Below, in pieces: positions 11,085-19,914 of a DNA stretch of 64,000 nucleotides. Under the pieces are notes generated by a model. The model was not told the DNA's origin and did no database searches. It was given only the letters and a program-made list of their open reading frames with translations. The position numbers and the translations under genes are program-made. Origin of the DNA: Streptomyces sp. NBC_01268 (GTDB lineage Bacteria > Actinomycetota > Actinomycetes > Streptomycetales > Streptomycetaceae); the NCBI RefSeq assembly GCF_036240795.1, contig NZ_CP108454.1:2108001-2172000 (forward strand), given 5' to 3'. Within the stretch, counting starts at the first letter, position 1; the number at the start of each line of letters is the position of its first letter.

Positions 11085-11909
11085 TCAGTCCGTCGCGGAC
11101 CCGCGCCTCTTGCGCAGGGCCACGGCACCCGTCAGCGCGAGCACCAGCACGGCGCCCGCACCGGCCGCGGTGGAGGCGGCGGTGACGGCGGGCCCGTCGG
11201 AGACACCCCCGTCGGAGACGCCGGGGGTGGCGGCATCGGTGCCGTACCCCCCGGCCGCCCCCTTCCTCGCGTACCCGGACCCCGGCAACTTGTCCCCGTA
11301 CGCCTTCACCACCCGCTCCCGGTAGGCGACGAGGCTGACCCCGTTCCGCCCCACCGCCCGCACCGCGTCCTCGTCCAGTGGCAGCACCTTCGCCCCCTTC
11401 TGGACGTACCACGCGTCGATCTGCGGCTCGCGGAAGACGATCCCGCCGGGCAGTGCGCGGAGCCCCTGCCGGGTGTAGCGCAGCTCGTCGTCGCCGGTGG
11501 CGATGTTCACCACCCGCCAGCCGCCGCCGGTCCCGCGTACCGTCCACAGCGAGGCGGTCCGCCCGTCGGCGGCGACGGCCGTGCTCGCGTGGAACTCGAC
11601 GCGGGCCACCGCCGCCCCCGGCTTCCCGGCGACGAAGTCCGGAGAGAGGATCCGCACCGGCACCGACGCGCCGTCGATCCGGGGTGTGGAAGCGGACCGC
11701 GCCAGAGCGCCGCCCTCGGCGTCCCGGCTGAAGAAGCGGGCGAGCGTGTCGAGCGTCTGCGGTGCGGCGACCGCCAGCTCGGGGGTGGGCGCGGCCGGCG
11801 GGACCGGAGCCGGGGCCGCGTCGGCCGGGGCGGCGCCGAGGGCGACCAGGGCGGCGGCGGTCAGCAGGCCCGCGCCCAGGGCTCGTGTGCGCACGGTCAT
11901 GGTCGTCAC
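11085..11909 (-). CDS. Exported membrane-anchored protein of unknown function
   Basis: This 274-residue protein has an N-terminal signal peptide (RTRALGAGLLTAAALVALGA ... ADA). After an extracellular domain of about 190 residues it has a low-complexity Gly/Ser/Thr region and a single C-terminal transmembrane helix (AVLVLALTGAVAL) followed by RKRR. This is a wall-spanning, membrane-anchored topology; no LPXTG or LAXTG motif precedes the helix. I do not recognise the extracellular domain. The GTG start at 11909 overlaps the stop of the upstream protease gene (GTGA), so the two are translationally coupled and the products probably act together at the cell surface. An ATG at 11900 is an alternative start. 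Confidence 0.75.
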   Translation of the reverse strand: MTTMTVRTRALGAGLLTAAALVALGAAPADAAPAPVPPAAPTPELAVAAPQTLDTLARFFSRDAEGGALARSASTPRIDGASVPVRILSPDFVAGKPGAAVARVEFHASTAVAADGRTASLWTVRGTGGGWRVVNIATGDDELRYTRQGLRALPGGIVFREPQIDAWYVQKGAKVLPLDEDAVRAVGRNGVSLVAYRERVVKAYGDKLPGSGYARKGAAGGYGTDAATPGVSDGGVSDGPAVTAASTAAGAGAVLVLALTGAVALRKRRGSATD

Positions 11910-12511
11910 GCCCCGATCCGGTAGAGCGAGTGGGTCCAGGAGAAGGAGCCGTTGTCGACGTACCAGTCGTGCGAGGCCCAGTTGTAGCGGTCGCTGGACG
12001 GCCACGGGTCGCCCCAGTAGACCCAGCCGTTGGCGTCGTCGTAGCCGTAGATCACGTGCATGTGGCCACCGCCGCTGGACCACTGGATCCGCGTCTCGAC
12101 CGGCCGGTTGGCGTTGATCTCGGTCTGCACGGTCGAGTAGCGCAGCCAGCCGTCCACGTACGAGCCGGGGTTGATGCCCGCCCAGCTCAGGCCGGTCTGG
12201 ACGTTGCCGAGGGTGGCCTGCGAGTTGGGGCACTCGTAGCCCTGCTGGCGGTTGAAGGCGGCGTTGCAGAACTGGTTCTGGCTGTAGTTGCGCCCGAACC
12301 AGGTGGCGATGGTGTTGCCGGCCGCGGCCCAGCACCAGTTGGTCTTCTGCTGGGCCTGCATGGTGAGGTTGAGGCGCTTGTACGCGTACGCCGACACCGT
12401 GTCGTTCTGCGTCCCGGAGCCGGCCGGCGCGGCGGACGCCGGCGTGGCGGGCAGGACGAAGAGGGCGGCGGCCGCGGCGAGTGCCGCGAAGGAGAGCTTT
12501 CTCTTGCGCAT
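11906..12511 (-). CDS. Secreted papain-like cysteine protease (AvrRpt2/C39-like fold)
   Basis: This 201-residue protein has a signal peptide (LSFAALAAAAALFVLPATPA, cleavage near ASAA). The catalytic cysteine is in QKTNWCWAAAGNTIATWF, the histidine in GGGHMHVIYGYD and the third residue in VYWGDPW, the order seen in papain-like AvrRpt2-type peptidases. The ATG at 12511 is preceded by GGGAGGAA at good spacing; a longer reading upstream would destroy the signal peptide. The downstream gene overlaps by four bases, making a two-gene export operon. The target is unknown. Confidence 0.85.
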   Translation of the reverse strand: MRKRKLSFAALAAAAALFVLPATPASAAPAGSGTQNDTVSAYAYKRLNLTMQAQQKTNWCWAAAGNTIATWFGRNYSQNQFCNAAFNRQQGYECPNSQATLGNVQTGLSWAGINPGSYVDGWLRYSTVQTEINANRPVETRIQWSSGGGHMHVIYGYDDANGWVYWGDPWPSSDRYNWASHDWYVDNGSFSWTHSLYRIGA

Positions 12512-12746
12512 CGCGTTCCTCCCGAGGTGGGGATGTGGGGAGTTGGAGGAGAGGAGCGCGTCCGGACGCTGGTCAGGAGCATCGGGCGTTGTCCGGAACG
12601 GGTCAACACGCTTCAATGCGGGATGACGGCGAGCTGTGAACGGTGTGACCCGGCTGTGAACGACGGCCCCCGGTCCACCAGCCCGCCCGCCCCGGGAGGT
12701 GCCGTAACCGGTCCGCCCTGACGTGAACGTTCACTGAGGAGTCCTC

Positions 12747-13676
12747 GTGGGTCACACCGAGGCCGATCTGGCGCAGTTGCTGCACACCGGCCCGTTCCAC
12801 CTGGCGCTGCGCACGGCGCTCGCGGTGCGCGGGCTGCCGCTCCAGCGGGTGCAGCACCATCTGGCGCACCGGGGCATCAAGGTCGGGGTGACCTCGCTCA
12901 GCTACTGGCAGCAGGGCGCCCGCCGCCCGCAGCGCCCGGAGTCGATGAAGGCGGTACGGGCCCTGGAGGAGGTGCTCCAGCTGCCGGGGAACTCGCTGAC
13001 CCGGCTGCTCGCCGAGGACACCGCCACCCGCGCCGACGTGGAGCGCCCGGCGACCCGCTCGTACCGCTCCCTGGTGGAGGCATCCGGGGTCGTGGAGGGG
13101 CTGCTCGCCGAGCTGGAGAGCCCGGCGGACGGGGGGCTGCACACGGTCGGGCACCACGAGCGGGTGCGGATCGGGGCGGGGCGCGAGCTGCTCGGCCGGG
13201 AGTCGCAGCAGGTGGTCCGGGCGCACCGGGACGGCATCGACCGCTATCTCGCGATCCACTGGGGCGATCCCGGCTGCGATCCGTCCCGGGTGGAGGTGCG
13301 GGCGGCGGAGAACTGCCGCACGGGGCGGGTGCGGCGGCACGCGGAGACGGGGGTGCTCGTCGCGGAGCTGCTCTTCGACACGCGGCTGCGGGCCGGGGAC
13401 ACGTACTTCTTCTCGTACGGCTTCGAGGACGGCACCGGCGGTCCGAGCCGGGAGTACGTGCGGGGCTTCAGCTTCGCGGGCGGGCAGTACGTGCTGCAGG
13501 TGCGGTTCGACGAGGCGGCGCTGCCGGTGCGGTGCCGGCGGTTCGCGCAGGCGTCGACGGGCGCGCCGCGCGGCGGCCGGGCCGAGCTGACGGTGAGCGG
13601 CCGGCACCGCGCGGTGCACCTGGTGGACCAGGGGGTACGCCCGGGGATCCTGGGGATCGACTGGGACTGGGCGTAG
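12747..13676 (+). CDS. XRE-like helix-turn-helix regulator with C-terminal sensor domain
   Basis: This 309-residue protein starts with GTG at 12747 behind GAGGAGTC. Residues about 17-85 form a helix-turn-helix region (LPLQRVQHHLAHRG ... TSLSYWQQGARRPQRPESM), reminiscent of XRE proteins that read a operator through a modified recognition helix. The remaining 200 residues are beta-rich and contain no motif I recognise (FSYGFEDGTGGPSREYVRGF). Soluble, with no signal peptide. It is divergent from the papain-like protease operon with a 235-base gap, so that operon is a possible target. Confidence 0.7.
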   Translation: MGHTEADLAQLLHTGPFHLALRTALAVRGLPLQRVQHHLAHRGIKVGVTSLSYWQQGARRPQRPESMKAVRALEEVLQLPGNSLTRLLAEDTATRADVERPATRSYRSLVEASGVVEGLLAELESPADGGLHTVGHHERVRIGAGRELLGRESQQVVRAHRDGIDRYLAIHWGDPGCDPSRVEVRAAENCRTGRVRRHAETGVLVAELLFDTRLRAGDTYFFSYGFEDGTGGPSREYVRGFSFAGGQYVLQVRFDEAALPVRCRRFAQASTGAPRGGRAELTVSGRHRAVHLVDQGVRPGILGIDWDWA

Positions 13677-13750
13677 GGGCCGCCGGGCCTCGGGCCTGGG
13701 CGGGCATCGGGGCTCCGAGCCTCGGGGCCTCGCGCCTCGGGACCCGGGCC

Positions 13751-14176
13751 TTACGCCTCCGGGCCCGCCACCAGCTTGCCGTTCTCGACGCGGACCGGGA
13801 CCTCGGGGAGCGGCACGGTCGCCGGGCCCTGGAGGGCCTTGCCGGTGGTCACGTCGAAGCGGCTGCCGTGGCAGGGGCAGTTGCCCTCGTTGTCCTCGAT
13901 CTTGTCGAGGACACAGCCGGCGTGGGTGCACTGGGCACTGAACGCCTTGTACTGGCCCTTGGCCGGGCAGTGCACCAGGAGCCGCTGCTCGCGGTAGAGC
14001 TTGGCGCCGCCGACGGGCACCTCGTCGGGCGCGCCGAGGGAGACCGGGGCGGTCGGGGTCGGGGTCTGGGCGTGGCCCAGCTTGGAGTCCGTGGAGCAGG
14101 CGGAGACACCCAGGCCGGCGGCCCCGGCGAGGGCGGCGCCTTTCAGCACGGTGCGGCGGGTGGACTGGCCGGACAT
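13751..14176 (-). CDS. Tat-exported Rieske [2Fe-2S] protein
   Basis: This 141-residue protein carries a Rieske cluster with ligands in CTHAGC and CPCHGSRFD. The N-terminus has a twin-arginine signal (STRRTVLKG) leading into GLGVSACST, a plausible lipobox, so it is probably a membrane-tethered, externally facing redox lipoprotein. It is short and single-domain, unlike the QcrA subunit of the bc1 complex. The electron partner is unknown; no oxidoreductase gene adjoins it on the same strand. Confidence 0.9.
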   Translation of the reverse strand: MSGQSTRRTVLKGAALAGAAGLGVSACSTDSKLGHAQTPTPTAPVSLGAPDEVPVGGAKLYREQRLLVHCPAKGQYKAFSAQCTHAGCVLDKIEDNEGNCPCHGSRFDVTTGKALQGPATVPLPEVPVRVENGKLVAGPEA

Positions 14177-14312
14177 GAGCGCTCCACGGGTTCACGGGGA
14201 AATCGGGGACAAGACACCCGAAGCGGGTGACCCGAACGACGATACCGGCGCGCTCACGGGGGCCTGCGGCGGGGCTGTCGTGACGTACGGGGCATGGGTT
14301 ACCTTCCGGTAC

Positions 14313-15206
14313 GTGATCGTCGTCGCGGGTGAGTCCCTGATCGACCTGGTTCCGGACGGGGCCACCGGCCCCCTGTCCCCGTTGCTGCCCCGGCCGGGCG
14401 GCGGCCCCTACAACACGGCGGTGGCCCTCGGGCGGATCGGCGCGGAGGCCGCCTTCTGCTCCCGGGTCTCGACCGACGCCTTCGGCGAGGCGCTGGTCGG
14501 CGGGCTGCGGGCGGCGGGAGTGGCGACCGGGCTCGTCCAGCGCGGGCCGGAGCCGACCAGCCTGGCGGTGGCCTCGGTGGGCCCGGACGGCTCGGCGCGC
14601 TACGGCTTCTACGTGGAGGGCACGGCGGACCGCCTCTTCACGCTGCCGGAGCGGCTGCCGGAGGACGTGCGGGCCGTGGCCTTCGGGACCTGCTCGCTGG
14701 CCCTGGAGCCGGGCGCGAGCGCGTACGAGGCGCTGCTGCGGCGTTCCTCCCGGGAGGGCGCCTTCACGCTGCTCGACCCGAACGTGCGGCCCGGCCTGAT
14801 CCCGGACCCTGCGGCCTACCGGGAGCGCTTCGCGGGCTGGCTGCCGTACGTGTCGCTGCTGAAGCTGTCGGAGGAGGACGCGGCCTGGCTGGGCGGCTCC
14901 CCGGCCGAGTGGCTGGAGCGGGGCCCGGCGGCGGTGGTCCTCACCCGGGGCGCCGGAGGGCTGAGCGTCTTCACCCGGGCGTACGAGGTGGCGGTCCCGG
15001 CGGTCCGGGTGCGGGTGGTGGACACGATCGGCGCGGGCGACACGGTCAACGCGGCCCTGCTGCACGGACTCGCCGGCCGTGATCCGGCCGGCCTGTCCCG
15101 GGAGGAGTGGCGGGAGCTGCTGTCCTTCGCGGCGCGGGCGGCGGCGGTGACCTGCACGAGGGCGGGTGCGGAGCCACCGTACGGGCACGAGCTGGGCGAC
15201 GGCTGA
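14313..15206 (+). CDS. PfkB-family carbohydrate kinase (fructokinase-like)
   Basis: This ribokinase/PfkB-fold sugar kinase of 297 residues starts IVVAGESLIDLVPD, has GGGPYNTAVALGRIG for substrate binding, NVRPG in the middle and the catalytic anion hole DTIGAGDTVNAALLHG near residue 245. It most resembles fructokinase-type members; the sugar cannot be assigned. GTG 14313 was chosen because the family begins at that point; GTG 14280 is in frame. It is convergent with uvrA across a strong hairpin that includes its stop codon. Confidence 0.85.
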   Translation: MIVVAGESLIDLVPDGATGPLSPLLPRPGGGPYNTAVALGRIGAEAAFCSRVSTDAFGEALVGGLRAAGVATGLVQRGPEPTSLAVASVGPDGSARYGFYVEGTADRLFTLPERLPEDVRAVAFGTCSLALEPGASAYEALLRRSSREGAFTLLDPNVRPGLIPDPAAYRERFAGWLPYVSLLKLSEEDAAWLGGSPAEWLERGPAAVVLTRGAGGLSVFTRAYEVAVPAVRVRVVDTIGAGDTVNAALLHGLAGRDPAGLSREEWRELLSFAARAAAVTCTRAGAEPPYGHELGDG

Positions 15207-15246
15207 GGGGGTGGCCCCGCCGGTGTCGGCGGGGCCACCCCCTCAG
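15203..15246. terminator. Strong bidirectional terminator between kinase gene and uvrA
   Basis: A perfect 20-bp inverted repeat (arms 15203-15222 and 15227-15246) with the four-base loop GTGT. The TGA stop of the kinase gene lies inside the left arm. It serves convergent genes on both strands. Confidence 0.85.
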
Positions 15247-15265
15247 GGGCCGGGGGCGGCGTCCG

Positions 15266-18200
15266 TCAGGCCTTGCGGGTCCCGGCGGTCGTCTTCTTCG
15301 CGGCGGTCTTCTTCGCCGGCGCGGCCTTCTTGGCGGCGGCCGCCTTGGCAGCCGTCGCCTTGGTGGCCGTCGCCTTCTTCGCGGGGGACTTCTTCGCGGG
15401 GGCCTTCTTGGCGCTCCGCGCGGCCGGGACCGAGGCGTCGCTGACCCGGTCGGCGCCCAGGATCTCGCGGAGGAACTTGCCGGTGTGGCTGGCCGGGACC
15501 GAGGCGACCTCCTCGGGCGTGCCCTCGGCGACGACGATGCCGCCACCGCTGCCGCCCTCGGGGCCCATGTCGATGAGCCAGTCCGCGGTCTTGATGACGT
15601 CCAGGTTGTGCTCGATGACGATCACCGAGTTCCCCTTGTCGACGAGACCGGACAGGACCTTGATCAGCTTCGAGATGTCCTCGAAGTGGAGGCCCGTGGT
15701 CGGCTCGTCCAGGACGTAGACCGTGCGCCCCGTGGAGCGCTTCTGCAGCTCGGAGGCCAGCTTGACGCGCTGGGCCTCGCCGCCGGAGAGGGTGGGCGCG
15801 GACTGGCCGAGGCGGACGTACCCGAGGCCGACCTCGTGGAGCGTGCGCAGGTGGCGGGCGATGGTCGGGACGGCCTCGAAGAAGTCCAGGGCCTCCTCGA
15901 TCGGCATGTCCAGGACCTCGGCGATGGACTTGCCCTTGTAGTGGACCTCCAGGGTCTCCCGGTTGTACCGGGCGCCGTGGCAGACCTCGCACGGGACGTA
16001 GACGTCCGGGAGGAAGTTCATCTCGATCTTGATGGTGCCGTCGCCGGAGCAGTTCTCGCAGCGGCCGCCCTTGACGTTGAAGGAGAAGCGGCCGGGCAGA
16101 TAGCCGCGGACCTTCGCCTCCATGGTCTCCGCGAAGAGCTTGCGGACGTGGTCGAAGACGCCGGTGTACGTCGCCGGGTTGGACCGCGGGGTGCGGCCGA
16201 TGGGCGACTGGTCGACGTGCACGACCTTGTCGACGAGGTCGTCGCCGTCCACCCGGGTGTGGCGTCCGGGCACCGACTTGGCGCCGTTGAGCTCGCGCGC
16301 CAGGTGGGTGTAGAGGATGTCGTTGACCAGGGTCGACTTGCCGGAGCCGGAGACTCCGGTGACGGCGGTGAGGACGCCGAGCGGGAAGGAGACGTCGATG
16401 TCCCGCAGGTTGTTCTCGCGGGCGCCGTGCACGGTGAGGCGGCGCGACGGGTCCACGGGGCGGCGGATGTCCGGGGTGGGGATGGCCTTGCGGCCCGACA
16501 GGTACTGCCCGGTCATCGACTCCTCGTTGGCCAGGAGCTCCTTCAAGGGGCCGGAGTGGACGACCTTGCCGCCGTGCTCACCGGCGCCGGGGCCGATGTC
16601 CACGACCCAGTCGGCGACCTTGATGGTGTCCTCGTCGTGCTCGACCACGATGAGGGTGTTGCCCATGTCGCGGAGCCGGACCAGGGTCTCGATGAGCCGG
16701 TGGTTGTCGCGCTGGTGCAGGCCGATGGACGGCTCGTCGAGCACGTAGAGCACGCCGACCAGGCCGGAGCCGATCTGGGTGGCGAGCCGGATGCGCTGGG
16801 CCTCGCCGCCGGAGAGGGTGCCGGCGGCCCGGTTGAGCGAGAGGTAGTCGAGGCCGACGTCGACGAGGAAGCGCAGCCGCTCGTTGACCTCCTTCAGGAC
16901 CCGCTCGGCGATCTTCTTGTCGCGCGCGTTGAGCGTGAGGCGGCCGAGGAAGTCGGCGCAGTCGCTGATCGACATGGCGGAGACCTCGGCGATGGACTTC
17001 TCCATCACGGTAACCGCGAGCACGATCGGCTTGAGGCGGGTGCCCTCGCAGGTGGGGCACGGCACCTCGCGCATGTAGCCCTCGAAGCGCTCGCGGCTGG
17101 AGTCGCTCTCGGCCTCGCTGTGCCGCCGCTTCACGAAGGAGACGGCGCCCTCGAAGGCGGGGGTGGTGTAGGCCCGCTCGCGGCCGTACCGGTTCCGGTA
17201 GCGGACCTCGACCTGGGTCTTGTGGCCGTGCATGAGGGCCTTCTTGGCCCGCTGCGGCAGCCCGGCGTACGGGATGTCGGTGCGGAAGCCCAGCGCCTGG
17301 GAGAGCCCGCCGATGAGCCGGCCGAAGTACTCCTTGGTGTGCCCGTGCGACCAGGGGTGGATGGCGCCCTCGTCGAGGGACTTCTCCTCGTCGGGGACGA
17401 CCAGCTCGGGGTCGACCTCCATGCGGGTGCCGATGCCGGTGCAGTCCGGGCAGGCGCCGAAGGGCGAGTTGAAGGAGAAGGAGCGCGGCTCCAGCTCCTC
17501 GAAGGACAGGTCGTCGTACGGGCAGTAGAGGTGCTCCGAGTACATCCGCTCGCGCTCGGGGTCGTCCTCGGCGAGGTCGACGAAGTCGAGCACGACCATG
17601 CCGCCGGAGAGCCCGAGCGCGGTCTCGACCGAGTCGGTGAGGCGGCGCTTGGCGCTGTCCTTCACGGTGAGGCGGTCGATGACCACCTCGATCGTGTGCT
17701 TCTCCTGCTTCTTCAGGGTCGGCGGCTCGCTGAGCTGGATCGTCTGCCCGTCGACCCGGGCGCGGCTGTAGCCCTTGGTCTGGAGGTCGGCGAAGAGGTC
17801 GACGAACTCGCCCTTGCGCTCGCGCACCAGCGGCGACAGGACCTGGAAGCGGCTGCCCTCGGGCAGCTCCAGGACCTTGTCGACGATGGCCTGCGGCGAC
17901 TGGCGGGAGATCGGCCGGCGGCACTCCGGACAGTGCGGCTTGCCGATGCGGGCGAAGAGCAGCCGGAGGTAGTCGTAGACCTCGGTGATCGTGCCGACCG
18001 TCGAGCGCGGGTTGCGCGAGGTCGACTTCTGGTCGATGGAGACGGCGGGCGACAGACCTTCGATGAAGTCGACGTCCGGCTTGTCCATCTGGCCGAGGAA
18101 CTGGCGGGCGTAGGAGGAGAGCGACTCGACGTACCGGCGCTGCCCCTCGGCGAAGATCGTGTCGAACGCGAGGGAGGACTTGCCCGACCCGGAGAGCCCG

Positions 18201-18292
18201 GTGAAGACGATCAGGGAGTCACGGGGGAGGTCGAGCGAGACGTTCTTGAGGTTGTGCTCACGAGCGCCACGGACGATGAGACGGTCGGCCAC
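15266..18292 (-). CDS. uvrA: Excinuclease ABC subunit A
   Basis: UvrA (1008 residues) is the damage-recognition ATPase of nucleotide excision repair. The two ABC modules show [11 protein letters not shown] near residue 31 and [13 protein letters not shown] in the C-terminal half, signature motifs [13 protein letters not shown] and [13 protein letters not shown], and zinc-binding cysteines including CPEC, CPTC and CENC. The C-terminal roughly 50 residues are almost only Lys, Ala, Thr and Pro (repeated AKK and PAKK), like the tails of actinobacterial HupS and histone H1. The start is the GTG at 18292 ([15 protein letters not shown]); the extension upstream lacks similarity. Confidence 0.97.
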   Translation of the reverse strand: MADRLIVRGAREHNLKNVSLDLPRDSLIVFTGLSGSGKSSLAFDTIFAEGQRRYVESLSSYARQFLGQMDKPDVDFIEGLSPAVSIDQKSTSRNPRSTVGTITEVYDYLRLLFARIGKPHCPECRRPISRQSPQAIVDKVLELPEGSRFQVLSPLVRERKGEFVDLFADLQTKGYSRARVDGQTIQLSEPPTLKKQEKHTIEVVIDRLTVKDSAKRRLTDSVETALGLSGGMVVLDFVDLAEDDPERERMYSEHLYCPYDDLSFEELEPRSFSFNSPFGACPDCTGIGTRMEVDPELVVPDEEKSLDEGAIHPWSHGHTKEYFGRLIGGLSQALGFRTDIPYAGLPQRAKKALMHGHKTQVEVRYRNRYGRERAYTTPAFEGAVSFVKRRHSEAESDSSRERFEGYMREVPCPTCEGTRLKPIVLAVTVMEKSIAEVSAMSISDCADFLGRLTLNARDKKIAERVLKEVNERLRFLVDVGLDYLSLNRAAGTLSGGEAQRIRLATQIGSGLVGVLYVLDEPSIGLHQRDNHRLIETLVRLRDMGNTLIVVEHDEDTIKVADWVVDIGPGAGEHGGKVVHSGPLKELLANEESMTGQYLSGRKAIPTPDIRRPVDPSRRLTVHGARENNLRDIDVSFPLGVLTAVTGVSGSGKSTLVNDILYTHLARELNGAKSVPGRHTRVDGDDLVDKVVHVDQSPIGRTPRSNPATYTGVFDHVRKLFAETMEAKVRGYLPGRFSFNVKGGRCENCSGDGTIKIEMNFLPDVYVPCEVCHGARYNRETLEVHYKGKSIAEVLDMPIEEALDFFEAVPTIARHLRTLHEVGLGYVRLGQSAPTLSGGEAQRVKLASELQKRSTGRTVYVLDEPTTGLHFEDISKLIKVLSGLVDKGNSVIVIEHNLDVIKTADWLIDMGPEGGSGGGIVVAEGTPEEVASVPASHTGKFLREILGADRVSDASVPAARSAKKAPAKKSPAKKATATKATAAKAAAAKKAAPAKKTAAKKTTAGTRKA

Positions 18293-18458
18293 GCCGGTCC
18301 GCACCTTTCTTGAGAGAGCGGATGTGCCAGAGCATCCAACAACCAAGGATGCCTGATGCTTCCGACGAGCCTATAGCACGCACATTCGATTTCCGGCGTT
18401 CCGCTGCCCTCTTCACCCGAACGGGTGGCGACACCCCGTCGGCGCTAGGGTCTGCGCC

Positions 18459-19151
18459 ATGATCGACCATGTGCGTGACCTGACCTCCGTGCGCGAGGCG
18501 ACCGACCGGCTCCTCGACGCGGCCGCCTCCTGGGACAACGCGGCGCTCGCCGAGCCGTCACGGCTTCCGGGCTGGAGCCGCGGCCACGTCCTCGCCCACC
18601 TCGCCCGCAACGCCGACGCTCTGGTGAACGTGCTCCGGGGCCTGCCGATGTACGAGGACGGCGAGACCCGCGACGCCGACATCGAGCGGGACGCCGGCCG
18701 CCCCCTCGACGTCCAGCTCGCCGACCTGCGCGCCACCGCGGACCGCTTCCAGGCCGTCTGCGACGAGCCCGCCGCCTGGGACCGGACCGTGGAGCTGCGC
18801 AACGGCGTCACCGACAGCGCCTCCCGGGTGCCCTTCCGCCGCTGGGTCGAGGTGGCCCTGCACCACGTCGACCTGGGCGCCGGCTACGAGCTCGCCGACC
18901 TCCCCCGGGAGTTCCTGCTGCGCGAGATCGACTTCCTCGCCGACCGCTGGTCCGGCCGCCCCGAGGTGCCGCCGGTGACCCTGCGCACCCCCGACGGCAC
19001 CGACCGCGGGCGGACCGGGGGCACCGAGGGCGCCCCGGTCACCGTCACCGGCTCCCTGGACGAGCTCGTCGGCTGGCTGGCCGGCCGCGGCGACAAGGGC
19101 GCGGCGCTCGCCACCGAGGGCGGCCCGCTCCCCCAGCTCCCGCCCCTGTAG
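18459..19151 (+). CDS. Maleylpyruvate isomerase / mycothiol-dependent (DinB-like) family protein
   Basis: This 230-residue protein belongs to the DinB-fold MDMPI family, metal enzymes that use mycothiol in actinobacteria. Typical features are the N-terminal helix, RLPGWSRGHVLAHLARNADAL with one metal histidine, and VEVALHHVDLGAGY with the other histidines. The C-terminal domain (VTVTGSLDELVGWLAGRG) is the SCP2-like extension common in the family. The reaction is not predictable. It is 47 bases upstream of a metallo-hydrolase gene and divergent from uvrA. Confidence 0.88.
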   Translation: MIDHVRDLTSVREATDRLLDAAASWDNAALAEPSRLPGWSRGHVLAHLARNADALVNVLRGLPMYEDGETRDADIERDAGRPLDVQLADLRATADRFQAVCDEPAAWDRTVELRNGVTDSASRVPFRRWVEVALHHVDLGAGYELADLPREFLLREIDFLADRWSGRPEVPPVTLRTPDGTDRGRTGGTEGAPVTVTGSLDELVGWLAGRGDKGAALATEGGPLPQLPPL

Positions 19152-19198
19152 CCGCCGTTGCCGCCCCGGGCTCCGCGGCCCGGGGATAGGCTGAGGCC

Positions 19199-19855
19199 AT
19201 GACGTACAGCGGAGCGGTGAAGGTCGGCGGACCTGCGGACGTGCACGAACTGACCGACCTGATGATCTCGAAGGTCGCGGTCGGCGAGATGAACAACAAC
19301 GCGTATCTGCTGCGCTGCCGGGCGACCGGCGAGCAGCTGCTGATCGACGCGGCCGCCGAGGCCGGGACCCTGCTCACGCTGATCGGTGACGACGGCATCG
19401 CGTCCGTCGTCACCACCCACCAGCACGGCGACCACTGGCAGGCGCTGGCCGAGGTCGTCGACGCCACCGGCGCGCGCACGTACGCCGGGGCGTACGACGC
19501 GGAGGGCATCGACGTCCCCACCGACGTCCTCGTCCAGGACGGCGACACGGTCACGGTCGGCCGGGTCGAGCTCACCGCCCGGCGTCTCGTCGGGCACACG
19601 CCGGGCTCGATCGCGCTGGTCTACGACGACCCGCACGGCCACCCGCACCTCTTCACCGGCGACTGCCTCTTCCCGGGCGGCGTAGGCGGCACCTGGGGCG
19701 ACGCGGAGGCCTTCGCGAGCCTGATCCACGACGTCGAGACCAAGCTCTTCGGCGCGCTGCCGGACGAGACCTGGGTCTACCCCGGCCACGGCAACGACAC
19801 CACGCTGGGTGACGAGCGCCCGCACCTGGAGGAGTGGCGCGAGCGCGGCTGGTGA
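19199..19855 (+). CDS. Metallo-beta-lactamase-fold hydrolase (glyoxalase II-like)
   Basis: This 218-residue MBL-fold protein has the HxHxDH motif as THQHGDHWQAL near residue 76, the later zinc ligands in GHTPGS and FTGDCLFPGG, and the terminal YPGHGNDTTLG. The set resembles glyoxalase II-type thioesterases, which fits a mycothiol-linked detoxification role next to the DinB-like gene, but that is inference. The ATG at 19199 follows GGCTGAGG. Confidence 0.9.
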   Translation: MTYSGAVKVGGPADVHELTDLMISKVAVGEMNNNAYLLRCRATGEQLLIDAAAEAGTLLTLIGDDGIASVVTTHQHGDHWQALAEVVDATGARTYAGAYDAEGIDVPTDVLVQDGDTVTVGRVELTARRLVGHTPGSIALVYDDPHGHPHLFTGDCLFPGGVGGTWGDAEAFASLIHDVETKLFGALPDETWVYPGHGNDTTLGDERPHLEEWRERGW

Positions 19856-19914
19856 TCCCGACGCGCCCCCGCACGCCCCCGTAACCCGGACGGCGGGCGG
19901 GTAGTTGGCGCCAC

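Noticed and set aside
8349..11924. Very long plus-strand reading frame across uvrC and the SDR gene
   Set aside because: It is antisense to uvrC and out of frame with the SDR gene; composition-driven absence of stops, not coding.
15107..18313. 1068-codon plus-strand frame opposite uvrA
   Set aside because: Antisense shadow of uvrA with low-complexity composition and no plausible domain.
18293..18458. LexA (SOS) box before uvrA
   Set aside because: I searched the uvrA and uvrB upstream gaps for an actinobacterial GAAC-N4-GTTC-type site and saw none convincing.
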